Assembly (NCBI RefSeq): GCF_014203395.1
Contig: NZ_JACHIW010000003.1
Span: 62,001 to 126,000, forward strand
DNA length: 64,000 nt
Direction of reading: 5' to 3'
Origin: Saccharopolyspora phatthalungensis
Lineage (GTDB): Bacteria; Actinomycetota; Actinomycetes; Mycobacteriales; Pseudonocardiaceae
The notes below the pieces were generated by a model. The model searched no databases and was not told where the DNA came from. It saw nothing but the letters and a program-made list of their open reading frames with translations. A program made the position numbers and the translations under genes. How positions within the stretch are numbered: position 1 is the stretch's first letter; each line of letters starts with the position of its first letter. Shown in pieces: positions 53,493-62,175 of this stretch.

Positions 53493-54272
53493 ATGCCGAC
53501 ACTCGAGGAAATCCTCACCGACCTACGCATTGAAGGCGATGAGCTGGACCGGATGGTGCGCCATCTCGATCCGGCGGCGTGGGCCACGCTCACGCCCGCC
53601 GAAGGGTGGACGATCGCACACCAGGTCTCGCACCTGGCGAGCACGGATGACTGGGCCATCACCGCTGTTACCGACCCGGCGGAGTTCGGCAGCCGACTCC
53701 AGGCAGCATCAAACGGTCTGGTGGAAGCGGAAGCCGCCGAAGGTGCCCGGGAGCATCCCCACCTGCTTCTCGCCCGCTGGCGCCGCGGACGCCACCGATT
53801 ACTGCACGCCGCGTCCGTCGCCGACCTGGACGCTCGACTCCCGTGGTTCGGCCCTCCGATGAAGCTTGCATCGATGGTCACAGCTCGGATCATGGAGACT
53901 TGGGCGCACGGCCAGGATGTCGCCGACGCGCTCCACGTCGACCGCGAACCCACCGCCCGTCTCCGCCACATCGCTCATCTCGGCATCCGCACCATGGCAT
54001 TCGCCTTTACCATCAACGACCTTCCCGCTCCTGACACACCGGTACGCGTGGAACTCCTCGCTCCGAACGGCGACGAATGGGTCTGGGGACCCGAAGACGC
54101 CTCCAATCGCGTTCGTGCTCCCGCACTCGACTTCTGCCTACTCGTCACCCGGCGCCGACACCCCACCGACGTGGCGATCGCGGCCAGCGGCGAAATAGCG
54201 CAGCAATGGATGACGATCGCTCAAGCGTACGCAGGCCCACCGGGCCCCGGCCGGTCACCGGCAAAAGCATGA
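53493..54272 (+). CDS. TIGR03084 family protein (mycothiol-dependent isomerase / DinB-like fold)
   Basis: A 259-aa actinobacterial protein. The DinB-like metal-binding helices read GWTIAHQVSHLASTDDWAI near residue 32 and METWAHGQDVADAL near 135, with His residues in the expected places. Family members are annotated TIGR03084, related to mycothiol-dependent maleylpyruvate isomerase. ATG at 53493 after GGAGCGTCC. A 246-bp spacer separates it from ribBA, so it may be independent. The substrate is unknown. Confidence 0.83.
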   Translation: MPTLEEILTDLRIEGDELDRMVRHLDPAAWATLTPAEGWTIAHQVSHLASTDDWAITAVTDPAEFGSRLQAASNGLVEAEAAEGAREHPHLLLARWRRGRHRLLHAASVADLDARLPWFGPPMKLASMVTARIMETWAHGQDVADALHVDREPTARLRHIAHLGIRTMAFAFTINDLPAPDTPVRVELLAPNGDEWVWGPEDASNRVRAPALDFCLLVTRRRHPTDVAIAASGEIAQQWMTIAQAYAGPPGPGRSPAKA

Positions 54273-54459
54273 TCCAACCGCACAACTTGATCATCTATCA
54301 CGAAATGTCGTCGCCAGGCGAAAACATCAGCCACCTAGGCATACCTGTAGGGCGGTGTGCTTCCCGCCCGCAGCCTGGTCCACTGAAGGACAGCGTCCTG
54401 GGTTGGCACCACGAAATTTCCTGACCGACGTGTATGGGAGTGGAAGGGGACGACGCATC

Positions 54460-56181
54460 ATGGCGGCCACCACGCGTGTTCAACTGGTGCAGGCAGAGAA
54501 GGAGAAGACTGGGGCCTCGCGGGCTCGTGGCCGGACTCCCTCCGCGCGGTCGGCGGGCGGGAGGGCTGGGGCGAGTGCGGTGGTCCGCGACGTGGCCACG
54601 TTCATACTGGTCGGCCAGCGGCCAGGTGTGCGCAGTGCCCCGGCGACGTCAGGATCGGAGATCGGCGACGTCGTGCCCTCACCTGGTGCGCCCCTGCGTC
54701 AGCCACTACAGGCGGAGAGGAAAGCCCGGTTGGTCGCCGACTGCGGCCACGAGCAGGCTGAACGGGCCGCAGTGCAGCGCTCCTGCGTTCACGACGTTCT
54801 CCGTAGCGCCGGCCGGCCCCTGGACGACTCCACCCGCACCGATATGGAGTCCCGGCTCGGCGCCGACTTCTCGGATGTCCGCATCCACGACGACACCGCC
54901 GCCAGGACCTCCGCCGCAGAGCTCGGCGCCCGCGCTTATACCTCGGGCCACCACGTGGTCATCGGCGATGGCGACAAGCACACCCTCGCGCACGAGCTGA
55001 CCCACGTGATCCAGCAGCGTCAGGGGCCCGTCTCCGGCACCGACAACGGCTCGGGCCTCAGCGTCTCCGACCCGTCCGACCGCTTCGAGCGCGAGGCGGA
55101 GACGAACGCGCGACGCGCGATGAGCGAGCCCCAGCCGCTCCAGCGCAGCGTGGCGCAGGCGGCACACGCCGACCGGTCTGTCACCGAGCTACCGGTGCAA
55201 CGGATGCCCAAGGAGACCAAGGAGACCGGGGAGCCCGAGGAGCCCAAGGCGAAGAGGGCGAAGACCGACAAGGGGAAGGGCGGTGGACAGAGCCAGGTAA
55301 AGGAACTGTTGATCAAGGAACTCACGGGCAGATTGGGGTGGAAGACGCACGGCGGCGGGCAGAGCCTGACCCTCCATCTCACGCGCGCACCGGAGGAGAC
55401 CGAGAAGACCGCCGCCACGAAAGTCGAGCAGATCTACGGGGGCAGTAGCAACATACGGAAGCCGAAGTCCTACAAGAACAACCGGACCATGCAGAGCATG
55501 CGATGGATCTCCACGCTTGCGAAGGACTACCTGGACCGGAAGAATCCCTCCAACAAAGCGGAGGAGGTCCAGGCGACCGTCATCGGCGGCACGATGTACA
55601 TCTCGGCCAACCAGAACAAGCACAACACGCAGCTGGGCGAACTGGCCGAGAAGCACAACACGGGCGAGGAGTTCGCGAAGGCTCTCGTCGCCGACCTCGG
55701 CAAGCAGGAGACAGATGCGACCGACCGCTTCTCCCGGCACGTCGGCAAACTGAGGGAGCGGGTGGCCAACGACGGCACCGGAGACTACGCCGAGATCGCT
55801 TCCAAGAAGGTGGAGGTCCCCGAGGACGTGTCGAAGGCCGACGACGGGTTGCACGCGGAACGTCGGCTGGGCCAACTCTCTGGTTTCGACCCGAAGATGA
55901 CTGTCGGCATCAAACGTCCCTGCGTCGTCTGCTACTCACAGCTTTACGCGGTGGTCGACGCGGAACTGGTCAACGGAGGCAACCTCAAGGTCTACCCGGG
56001 CCCGCTGTGGCCGAGCAAAGCGGCAAACAAGGGGATGGCCAGCTACGAGGACAAGAGCGTCTCGGAGTATGCCGGGTACCTCCATGAAACGGTGCAGAAG
56101 GCCGGCGGCACCTACATCAGCTTCACCCGGGCCGGGAAGTACTCATGGGACCAGAACAGCGACTCTGACTCGGACGCCTGA
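54460..56181 (+). CDS. DUF4157 protein with C-terminal deaminase-like toxin domain
   Basis: A 573-aa modular protein. A low-complexity Arg/Ala-rich N-terminus is followed by a DUF4157 domain (about 110-190) with LGADFSDVRIHDDTAA, GARAYTSGHHVVIG and the zinc-protease-like motif H178-E-L-T-H182. A charged Lys/Glu-rich linker follows (about 245-285). The C-terminal part (about 290-560) has H465-A-E467 and P-C488-V-V-C491, the zinc and proton-shuttle pattern of cytidine-deaminase-like toxins. DUF4157 often marks effectors of extracellular contractile injection systems. No such system and no immunity gene is seen nearby. Start at 54460 follows GGAAGGGG. Confidence 0.72.
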   Translation: MAATTRVQLVQAEKEKTGASRARGRTPSARSAGGRAGASAVVRDVATFILVGQRPGVRSAPATSGSEIGDVVPSPGAPLRQPLQAERKARLVADCGHEQAERAAVQRSCVHDVLRSAGRPLDDSTRTDMESRLGADFSDVRIHDDTAARTSAAELGARAYTSGHHVVIGDGDKHTLAHELTHVIQQRQGPVSGTDNGSGLSVSDPSDRFEREAETNARRAMSEPQPLQRSVAQAAHADRSVTELPVQRMPKETKETGEPEEPKAKRAKTDKGKGGGQSQVKELLIKELTGRLGWKTHGGGQSLTLHLTRAPEETEKTAATKVEQIYGGSSNIRKPKSYKNNRTMQSMRWISTLAKDYLDRKNPSNKAEEVQATVIGGTMYISANQNKHNTQLGELAEKHNTGEEFAKALVADLGKQETDATDRFSRHVGKLRERVANDGTGDYAEIASKKVEVPEDVSKADDGLHAERRLGQLSGFDPKMTVGIKRPCVVCYSQLYAVVDAELVNGGNLKVYPGPLWPSKAANKGMASYEDKSVSEYAGYLHETVQKAGGTYISFTRAGKYSWDQNSDSDSDA

Positions 56182-56230
56182 GTCCTCATCCCTCGCCTAG
56201 CTCTACCGGCCTTCGCGGAATCCCGCCGCC

Positions 56231-56372
56231 CAGGTGCCCGAACCGTTCGCCACCCTCATCCTGCGCTACCGCGAGCTGCGCCCGAACACGCGCACCACAA
56301 CCAACCCGAACTCCCGTGGCTGTTCGTTGGTCATGCGGGTAGAAGAGTCGATCCGCCCGGGCGGATCGACTA
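56231..56372 (+). pseudogene. Frameshifted C-terminal remnant of a phage-type integrase
   Basis: The frame from GTG 56231 reads VPEPFATLILRYRELRPNTR then TTTNPNS. A one-base shift continues as PWLFVGHAGRRVDP. Joined, this matches a region common in actinobacterial site-specific integrases (RPNT-x-T-x-NPxSPWLF-x-G). It is short and broken, and lies just after the DUF4157 gene. Confidence 0.6.
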
Positions 56373-56397
56373 GATAGTTGATTCCGATTGGATGCCA

Positions 56398-56955
56398 TTA
56401 CAGGTCCACGTCGCGGGTCTCGGATTCGGTTTCGGCCGCGTGGGGGCTCCCGCCGGTGAGGACCTGGACGGTGTAGCGGCGCGCCGTAGGTGGCGCCGCG
56501 CCAAAAGTCGGCGACCTGCGCGAACTTGGCATCGAGCGCCGGCAGCGGGTCGGGGAAACCGGCGGGCCGAGCGGGGCCTGGTCGGTCGGGAAGACGGACA
56601 GGACGAGGACCCGCTGGTTCTGGACGTTGACCGAGGGCGTGCCGTTCTGCGGGCCGTGGACGAAGCGCGGCGCGGCGGGGGCGACCCAGCCGTGCTCCTC
56701 GGGATAGGGCAGCAGCTCGAAGGCGGGGCCGTCGGCGCTCTCGGGTCCGACCTCGACGCGGATCTCGCCGGTGCGGGCATCCTCGGCGGCCATCACGAGC
56801 AGCCGCTGGGGCGAGGCGCGGACGACCAGCGCGGGGCGGTTGCCGACGATCACTGTGTTGGAGGCGCGGTGCGGATCGAAGCCTTCGCCCGTGATCTCGA
56901 CCAGCGTGCCGGGCCAGCCTTGCCTGGGCGAAACGTCGTGGATGCGAATGGCCAT
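56398..56955 (-). pseudogene. IPT/TIG-domain protein, frameshifted and truncated
   Basis: The leftward frame begins MAIRIHDVSPRQGWPGTLVE then ITGEGFDP, an IPT/TIG immunoglobulin-like fold, followed by VGPESADGPAFELLPYPEEH and NVQNQRVLVLSVFPTD. After that the natural continuation (AGFPDPLPALDAKFAQVADFW) is in another frame, then returns to the first (ARRYTVQVLTGG). Two nearly compensating indels are needed. It lies downstream of and convergent with the DUF4157 gene. Confidence 0.65.
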
Positions 56956-57410
56956 GTCGCTTCGACCGTGCCCTGCGTGTACAGGTGGTTGATCTTCGCC
57001 CCCAGGTAGGCGCTGAAGGAGGAGAGCCCGCGAATGCAGGAGGTTCCGCCGGCGTCTCGGTAATGCGCTCATCATTGCCCTGATAGCCGGTCTCGGTTGG
57101 TTCGCGCGAGCACTCCAGTTCTTGACCACGAGAGCCAGTTCGTGCTCGGGAGAGCCCGGACCTGCCAGCTCCCAGTCGAGCAGCATCAACCGGCCCGATT
57201 CGTTCTGCAGGACATTGCTCGGCGTGAAATCCAGATGACACATGATCAGGCCCGCTGGATCGGCGGGCTTGACCACGGCCGAAAGGTCCTCGATGGCAGG
57301 CAAGGCAGCTTCCAGTCGACGGGCCCACTGGACTCCGTCGCCGCGCAGCGCATCGAGCAATCCCTGCCATTCCGACGAAGTCGGTACCGTGCCCCACTTC
57401 GACGCCGGTG
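56950..57410 (-). pseudogene. Aminoglycoside-phosphotransferase-like fragment, truncated by an IS remnant
   Basis: The leftward frame reads [20 protein letters not shown], then the kinase catalytic loop [13 protein letters not shown] (HxDxxxxN) and LMLLDWELAGPGS for the Mg-binding Asp. After VVKNW the reading moves to another frame (AGGTSCIRGLSSFSAYLGAK) for the C-terminus. The N-lobe is missing because the sequence switches to an ISAs1-type transposase end at about 57410. Not functional. Confidence 0.68.
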
Positions 57411-57573
57411 ACCACTCCCAAATCCGTACCGGCAACGCACCCAGAGCGATGTCCTCCCTGCGCAATCTGGCAATCAGCGCCCTACGCCTGGCCGGACACA
57501 CCAACATCGCCAAAGCCCTACGCCACACCGCCCGCGACCACACCCGGCCACTGACCCTCTACGGAATCACCCC
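57410..57573 (+). pseudogene. C-terminal remnant of an ISAs1-family transposase
   Basis: The rightward frame reads [20 protein letters not shown] then [20 protein letters not shown]. This is the conserved C-terminal end of ISAs1/H-repeat transposases ([18 protein letters not shown]...RLAGHTNIA). The rest of the element is gone. Its edge coincides with the break in the phosphotransferase fragment. Confidence 0.72.
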
Positions 57574-57634
57574 CGGACAAGCCAGAACGACTTTGCCGGA
57601 GCCCAAAATTCTGGGTCTCACGGGCTTGCGACAA

Positions 57635-58336
57635 TCAATGCTGTACTGCTCTGCGCTCGAGCTCCTGCCCGAGGACATCGGTACCCATGTGAGCGCTTCG
57701 GTATCCGACAAGACTGACGAGCTCAATCACCGACAGGATGTCGCGTGGACTGACGCCGATCCGCAGCGCCTTGCGGATATGGACCCGAGCACCGCTGACG
57801 TTCAGGTGCGTGGTTGCCGCGTCGACCGCGATGATCAGTAGCTCCTGGATCTTGGCGTCGACGCCGAGCGGTACCGACATGAGCTTCTGGTACCGACGGA
57901 CGTAGGCAGGATGCATGGCGACCACCCCGTCCCAGACGGGAGAGTAGAAATCCCTGGTTGCCTGCACCCACGCTCGGAGCTCATCGGCCGCGTCCGGATC
58001 CGAGTCGAGCTCGCCATGATAGCCCTCGGTGGCCATCTCGTCCACGAGCACGGGGACGACCTCGGTCATGCTGTGGCTGCCAATGGCGCCGACGACGAAA
58101 GCGGCGCGGATGGCCGATGGTTCGACACCGAGGTCGAGTGCGCGTGCAACGTGGTGACGGACGCTGTCTCGATCAAAAAGCGTGATGGCGGAATACGTTG
58201 CGATGAGCACGAGCTCGCGGGTCTGCGGAGAAAGTGTGCTGAAATCCTCCACCTCTTGCTCGAGGGCTGCGTGGGCGTCCGTGTAATCGGCACCCATGAG
58301 GTCGAGGTATTTGGTCTCGTGGTCCTGTGAGATCAC
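57635..58336 (-). CDS. Carboxymuconolactone-decarboxylase (AhpD-like) family protein
   Basis: A 233-aa protein with two CMD-type helical repeats. The first is [20 protein letters not shown], then [13 protein letters not shown]; the second is [20 protein letters not shown], then [20 protein letters not shown]. It lacks the C-x-x-C of peroxidase-type AhpD, so it is closer to the decarboxylase/isomerase branch. The GTG at 58336 is preceded by AAGGAG. Divergent from the second peptide ABC operon, whose last gene in the window is another CMD protein. Confidence 0.82.
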   Translation of the reverse strand: MISQDHETKYLDLMGADYTDAHAALEQEVEDFSTLSPQTRELVLIATYSAITLFDRDSVRHHVARALDLGVEPSAIRAAFVVGAIGSHSMTEVVPVLVDEMATEGYHGELDSDPDAADELRAWVQATRDFYSPVWDGVVAMHPAYVRRYQKLMSVPLGVDAKIQELLIIAVDAATTHLNVSGARVHIRKALRIGVSPRDILSVIELVSLVGYRSAHMGTDVLGQELERRAVQH

Positions 58337-58629
58337 GCGTCCGGCTCCTTGTACTGAGCTGACGGCGACGTAGCCGCACATCAACTAATGATTTCGAGAG
58401 TGTTACGGATCGGTCTACTGCTTGCGCAGCGCGACACGCGGTGCCAATCTTGCACCCGCAACCATACACGCGTAAGAAACTACACGTCATGCTGGGTAGC
58501 GGCTCGGTCGCTGACGCTTGTGGACGGTCTTCAGTAGTCAAGCCGCGGGTGGGGCTAGGCGGCAGCCGTGGACTGGAAGTGTGTCCGGCTGCACGCGGCG
58601 AGCGGCACCGAGAGATCAGGAGCACGGGT
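58337..58629. promoter_or_regulatory. Divergent promoter region, CMD gene / ABC operon
   Basis: A 293-bp intergenic region between the leftward CMD gene and the rightward permease. An A/T-richer part at 58385-58410 (AACTAATGATTTCGAGAGTG) probably holds promoter elements. No gene or clear dyad was found. The operator seen at 13259/19238 is absent. Confidence 0.45.
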
Positions 58630-59622
58630 ATGCAAGTGGGATACGTCCTCCGTCGCATAGGGCAGGCCCTACTCGTGGTGTGGGCCGTGGTCACGATCGC
58701 TTTCATCGTTCTCTACGCGATGCCGGGCGACCCCGCCGAACTGATGTTGAGCGGCGGAAGTGCGGGCGTGGCGATCAGCCCCGAGGACTTGGCGCGGGTG
58801 CGCGCCGAATATGGCCTCGACCGTCCACTGTGGATGCAATACGTGGGGTTTCTGGGCGGGGTGCTGCACGGCGATCTGGGAACGAGCTTCCTGACACACG
58901 AACGTGTCTCGGAGGTGCTCGTGTCCGCCCTCGGGAGCACCACGCAGGTCGTGCTGCTGGCGGCCGTGCTGTCGGTCGTCATCGGTGTCGCACTCGGGAC
59001 CTCGGCGTGCACGGTGCGCGCCAAGTGGCTGCGGGGCCTGATGACGATGCTGCCTCCGCTGGGCGCCTCGCTCCCCACGTTCTGGGTTGCGTTGCTGCTC
59101 ATGCAGGTGCTCTCGTTCCAGCTGAACTGGCTTCCGGCCGCGGGTAACAGCGGGTTTGCCTCGCTGGTGCTCCCGGCCGTCACGCTGGCGATGCCGGGAA
59201 GTGCTTACGTGGCCCAGGTGTTCGCCGCATCGCTGCGAACAACGCTGCGGGAACCGTTCGTCGAGATCGCCCGCAGTCGCGGCGCCAGCGATCGTCGTGT
59301 GCTAGTGCGGCAGGCGATGGGCAATGCGCTGCTGCCGACCATCACGGTGCTGGGCATCGTCGTGGCCAGTCAGCTCGCGTTCTCCACGATTACAGAAACG
59401 GTGTTCGGCCGCCGCGGTCTGGGCTCGCTGCTGCACACCTCTGTGCTGCAGAAGGACATCCCGGTTGTGCTCGCCCTGATCCTCGTGATCGCGGTTGTCT
59501 ACGCCGGGATCAACCTGGTGGTCGACCTCGCCTACCCCCTGCTGGATCCGCGGGTACGGCTGACCGGCGCGACCGCCCCCAGTCGGCGAAGGACCGCCAC
59601 CGCGGACGGAGCACTGACATGA
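58630..59622 (+). CDS. Peptide-type ABC transporter permease (DppB-like), second system
   Basis: A 330-aa permease starting MQVGYVLRRIGQALLVVWAV, with about six helices and the EAA loop FVEIARSRGASDRRVLVRQA. The start ATG at 58630 matches the family N-terminus; the frame is open upstream in the intergenic region. It overlaps the second permease. Here the operon order is permease-permease-ATPase-binding protein, unlike the first system. Confidence 0.9.
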   Translation: MQVGYVLRRIGQALLVVWAVVTIAFIVLYAMPGDPAELMLSGGSAGVAISPEDLARVRAEYGLDRPLWMQYVGFLGGVLHGDLGTSFLTHERVSEVLVSALGSTTQVVLLAAVLSVVIGVALGTSACTVRAKWLRGLMTMLPPLGASLPTFWVALLLMQVLSFQLNWLPAAGNSGFASLVLPAVTLAMPGSAYVAQVFAASLRTTLREPFVEIARSRGASDRRVLVRQAMGNALLPTITVLGIVVASQLAFSTITETVFGRRGLGSLLHTSVLQKDIPVVLALILVIAVVYAGINLVVDLAYPLLDPRVRLTGATAPSRRRTATADGALT

Positions 59623-60530
59623 CGACAACCGATTCCACCACGCCGACCGAGAACAACCACCCGCCGGCCCCAGGGCAGGTGAGAACGGCGCAACCGGATC
59701 CGCCACGCCCGGCCCGGTGGACAGCGGCGACGGTGCTTTTCCGGCGGCCCGCGGTCGTTCTCGCGGTCGCCGTGATTGCGATCATCGTTCTCTGGGCGTT
59801 TCTGCCGGGCCCGATGAGTCCCTACGATCCGCTGCGGGCCCATCCGGCGAACGCATTGGCCGCGCCGAGTTGGAATCACTGGTTCGGTACCGATCAACTC
59901 GGACGAGATGTCTTCTCGCGGGTAGTCAGCGGAGCCGCACTGACCCTGCAGGCCACGCTGCTCGCGGTCGCCGTCGGACTCGTCGGTGGTCTGTTGATCG
60001 GCCTGGTCAGCGGTTACGCCGGCGGTCGTGTCGACGCCGTTCTCATGCGCGTCGTCGACGTCCTGCAGGCGTTCCCGGTGCTGTTGCTAGCCATGTTGCT
60101 AGTCACGATCACCGGCTTCGGGTCGGTCCAGCTGTCCTTCGCCGTCGGAATTGCGCTCGTCGGTACGGTCGCCCGAGTGGCCCGCTCCGAGGTGGTCACC
60201 TTGCGGGAGACCACCTATGTCGAGGCATCCCGCTCGTTCGGCGCGACCGGCCCGTTCGCTGTCCGCCGCCACGTGCTGTTTCCCACGATGGTGCCCGTCG
60301 CGGCGCTCGCGGTGGTCGAATTCGGGCAAGCCGTCCTTGCCATCGCCGCACTGAGCTTCCTCGGTTTCGGGGCGCCACCACCGACTGCCGAGTGGGGCGC
60401 CATGGTCTCCACCGGGCAGGCCTACCTCAGCCAAGCATGGTGGCTGGCCGCGGCCCCCGGGCTCGTGATCGCAGTGCTCGTCATTTCCGCTAACACTCTG
60501 TCGCACGCATTGCGGAGGCACCGATCATGA
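59619..60530 (+). CDS. Peptide-type ABC transporter permease (DppC-like), second system
   Basis: A 303-aa permease with a Pro-rich cytoplasmic N-terminus of about 35 residues. It has the DppC motif HWFGTDQLGRDVFSRVVSGA, the EAA loop TTYVEASRSFGATGPFAVRR and the family end LAIAALSFLGFGAPPPTAEWG. Start overlaps the preceding stop (ATGA), and its own stop overlaps the ATPase start. Confidence 0.9.
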   Translation: MTTTDSTTPTENNHPPAPGQVRTAQPDPPRPARWTAATVLFRRPAVVLAVAVIAIIVLWAFLPGPMSPYDPLRAHPANALAAPSWNHWFGTDQLGRDVFSRVVSGAALTLQATLLAVAVGLVGGLLIGLVSGYAGGRVDAVLMRVVDVLQAFPVLLLAMLLVTITGFGSVQLSFAVGIALVGTVARVARSEVVTLRETTYVEASRSFGATGPFAVRRHVLFPTMVPVAALAVVEFGQAVLAIAALSFLGFGAPPPTAEWGAMVSTGQAYLSQAWWLAAAPGLVIAVLVISANTLSHALRRHRS

Positions 60531-62158
60531 CAAAGGACTCGACGAACCGGCCCGTCCTCGAGGTGCGCGGTCTAGACGTCGCCTACGAGGTCGCAGGTGC
60601 TACCACCCCTGTCCTGCGCGATGTCGGGATCAGCCTGCATGCGGGCGAACTGCTCGCGGTCGTGGGCGAGTCAGGCTCCGGCAAGAGCACCCTGGCCCAC
60701 GCCGCCATCGGTCTGCTGCCACCGACCGGGAAGATCACGGGTGGCTCGATCCGGCTCGACGGCCAGGAGACGACAACACTGGGAAGAGCATCGAGTCGGC
60801 GGCTGCTCGGCTCGAAGATCGGTCTGGTGCCGCAAGACCCGATGATGGCGCTGAATCCCGTAAAGCGCATTGGCGTCCAGGTCGCCGAGGCCCTGCGCGT
60901 CCATCATCGGACGCCGAAGTCGGAGTGGCTGCCGCGGGTGGTGGCCTTGCTCGGAGCAGTCGGCCTGAACGACGCCGGCCGGGTAGCGATGCAGTATCCG
61001 CACGAGCTGTCAGGTGGGATGCGGCAGCGTGCTCTCATCGCCGCAGCACTGATCTCCGAACCGTCGCTGCTGGTCGCCGACGAACCGACCTCGGCGCTGG
61101 ACGTCACCGTCCAGGCCCGCATTCTCGACCTTATCGGCGAGGCTGTCCGTCAGCGCGACGTAGCGACACTGCTGATCACCCACGACATCGGCGTTGCCCT
61201 CGAACGCGCCGACCGGATCGCCGTGGTCCACCACGGCGAGGTCGTGGCGCTGGGAACACCGGCCGAGATCGCAGCTGCACCGCCGGGCAGTTACACCGCC
61301 CGACTGCTCGGCTCCGCACCGTCGATGACGAGCACCCGGCTCGCGCAACCGACTACCGGCACCGCCGAGGCTCCGCTCGTGCGAGTCGACCGGGTCAGCA
61401 AGACGTTCCGTGGACGCGGTCGACACGGCCCCGTGCACGCCCTCACCGACGCCTCGCTCACGATCGGCCACGCGGAGACCGTCGCCCTGGTCGGCGAATC
61501 GGGATCGGGCAAATCCACCTTGGGCCGCATCGTGCAGGGAATGGAACAACCGACCACCGGATCGGTCGAAGTGGCAGGGATCGAGGCGTCCCGGTTGACC
61601 GGCCGAGCACTACGAGGCTTCCGGCCTCGAGTACAGATGGTGTACCAGAGTCCCTACGCCAGTCTCGATCCCCACCACGACATCGCCGACCTGGTCAAAG
61701 AGCCCCTCGACGTGCAACGCCGTGGCACGCGTTCCGAACGTGCCCGCACGGTCGCGGCGATGATCGATCGGGTCGGGCTGCCGACATCGGTGCTGCGCAA
61801 ACGACCCGCGGAGCTCTCCGGGGGTCAACGTCAGCGGGTGGCGATCGCCCGCGCTCTCGTACTTCAACCCCAGCTGGTGATCTGCGACGAGCCGGTCTCG
61901 GCGCTCGACGCCACCGTGCAGGCACAAATTCTGGAACTGCTCGCCCAGTTGCAGCGGTACCTCGGGGTGTCCTACCTGTTCATCTCGCACGATCTTGCCG
62001 TGGTCCGCCAGATCGCCCACCGCACCTATGTGATGCACGCCGGCTGCATCGTCGACAGCGGCGAGACCACCGCACTAGTCGACCAGCCCGGACACGCCTA
62101 CACCCGGGAGCTGCTCGCCGCTGTTCCCCGATCCGACTCCTTCCTGACCCGCCCGTAG
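60527..62158 (+). CDS. Fused double ATP-binding protein, second peptide ABC system
   Basis: A 543-aa protein with two ABC ATPase domains. Domain 1: GESGSGKSTLAHAAIGLLP, signature LSGGMRQRALIAAALI, Walker B LLVADEPTSALDVTVQ. Domain 2: GESGSGKSTLGRIVQGME, signature LSGGQRQRVAIARALV, Walker B LVICDEPVSALDATVQ. Like the first system, both subunits are fused in one chain. Start overlaps the permease stop. Confidence 0.92.
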   Translation: MTKDSTNRPVLEVRGLDVAYEVAGATTPVLRDVGISLHAGELLAVVGESGSGKSTLAHAAIGLLPPTGKITGGSIRLDGQETTTLGRASSRRLLGSKIGLVPQDPMMALNPVKRIGVQVAEALRVHHRTPKSEWLPRVVALLGAVGLNDAGRVAMQYPHELSGGMRQRALIAAALISEPSLLVADEPTSALDVTVQARILDLIGEAVRQRDVATLLITHDIGVALERADRIAVVHHGEVVALGTPAEIAAAPPGSYTARLLGSAPSMTSTRLAQPTTGTAEAPLVRVDRVSKTFRGRGRHGPVHALTDASLTIGHAETVALVGESGSGKSTLGRIVQGMEQPTTGSVEVAGIEASRLTGRALRGFRPRVQMVYQSPYASLDPHHDIADLVKEPLDVQRRGTRSERARTVAAMIDRVGLPTSVLRKRPAELSGGQRQRVAIARALVLQPQLVICDEPVSALDATVQAQILELLAQLQRYLGVSYLFISHDLAVVRQIAHRTYVMHAGCIVDSGETTALVDQPGHAYTRELLAAVPRSDSFLTRP

Positions 62159-62175
62159 CCGAGGGAGACAACGAC

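Noticed and set aside
60925..62175. Over 400-codon upstream extension of the second binding protein
   Set aside because: It reads the ATPase gene out of frame. The lipoprotein signal peptide begins at the GTG at 62176.
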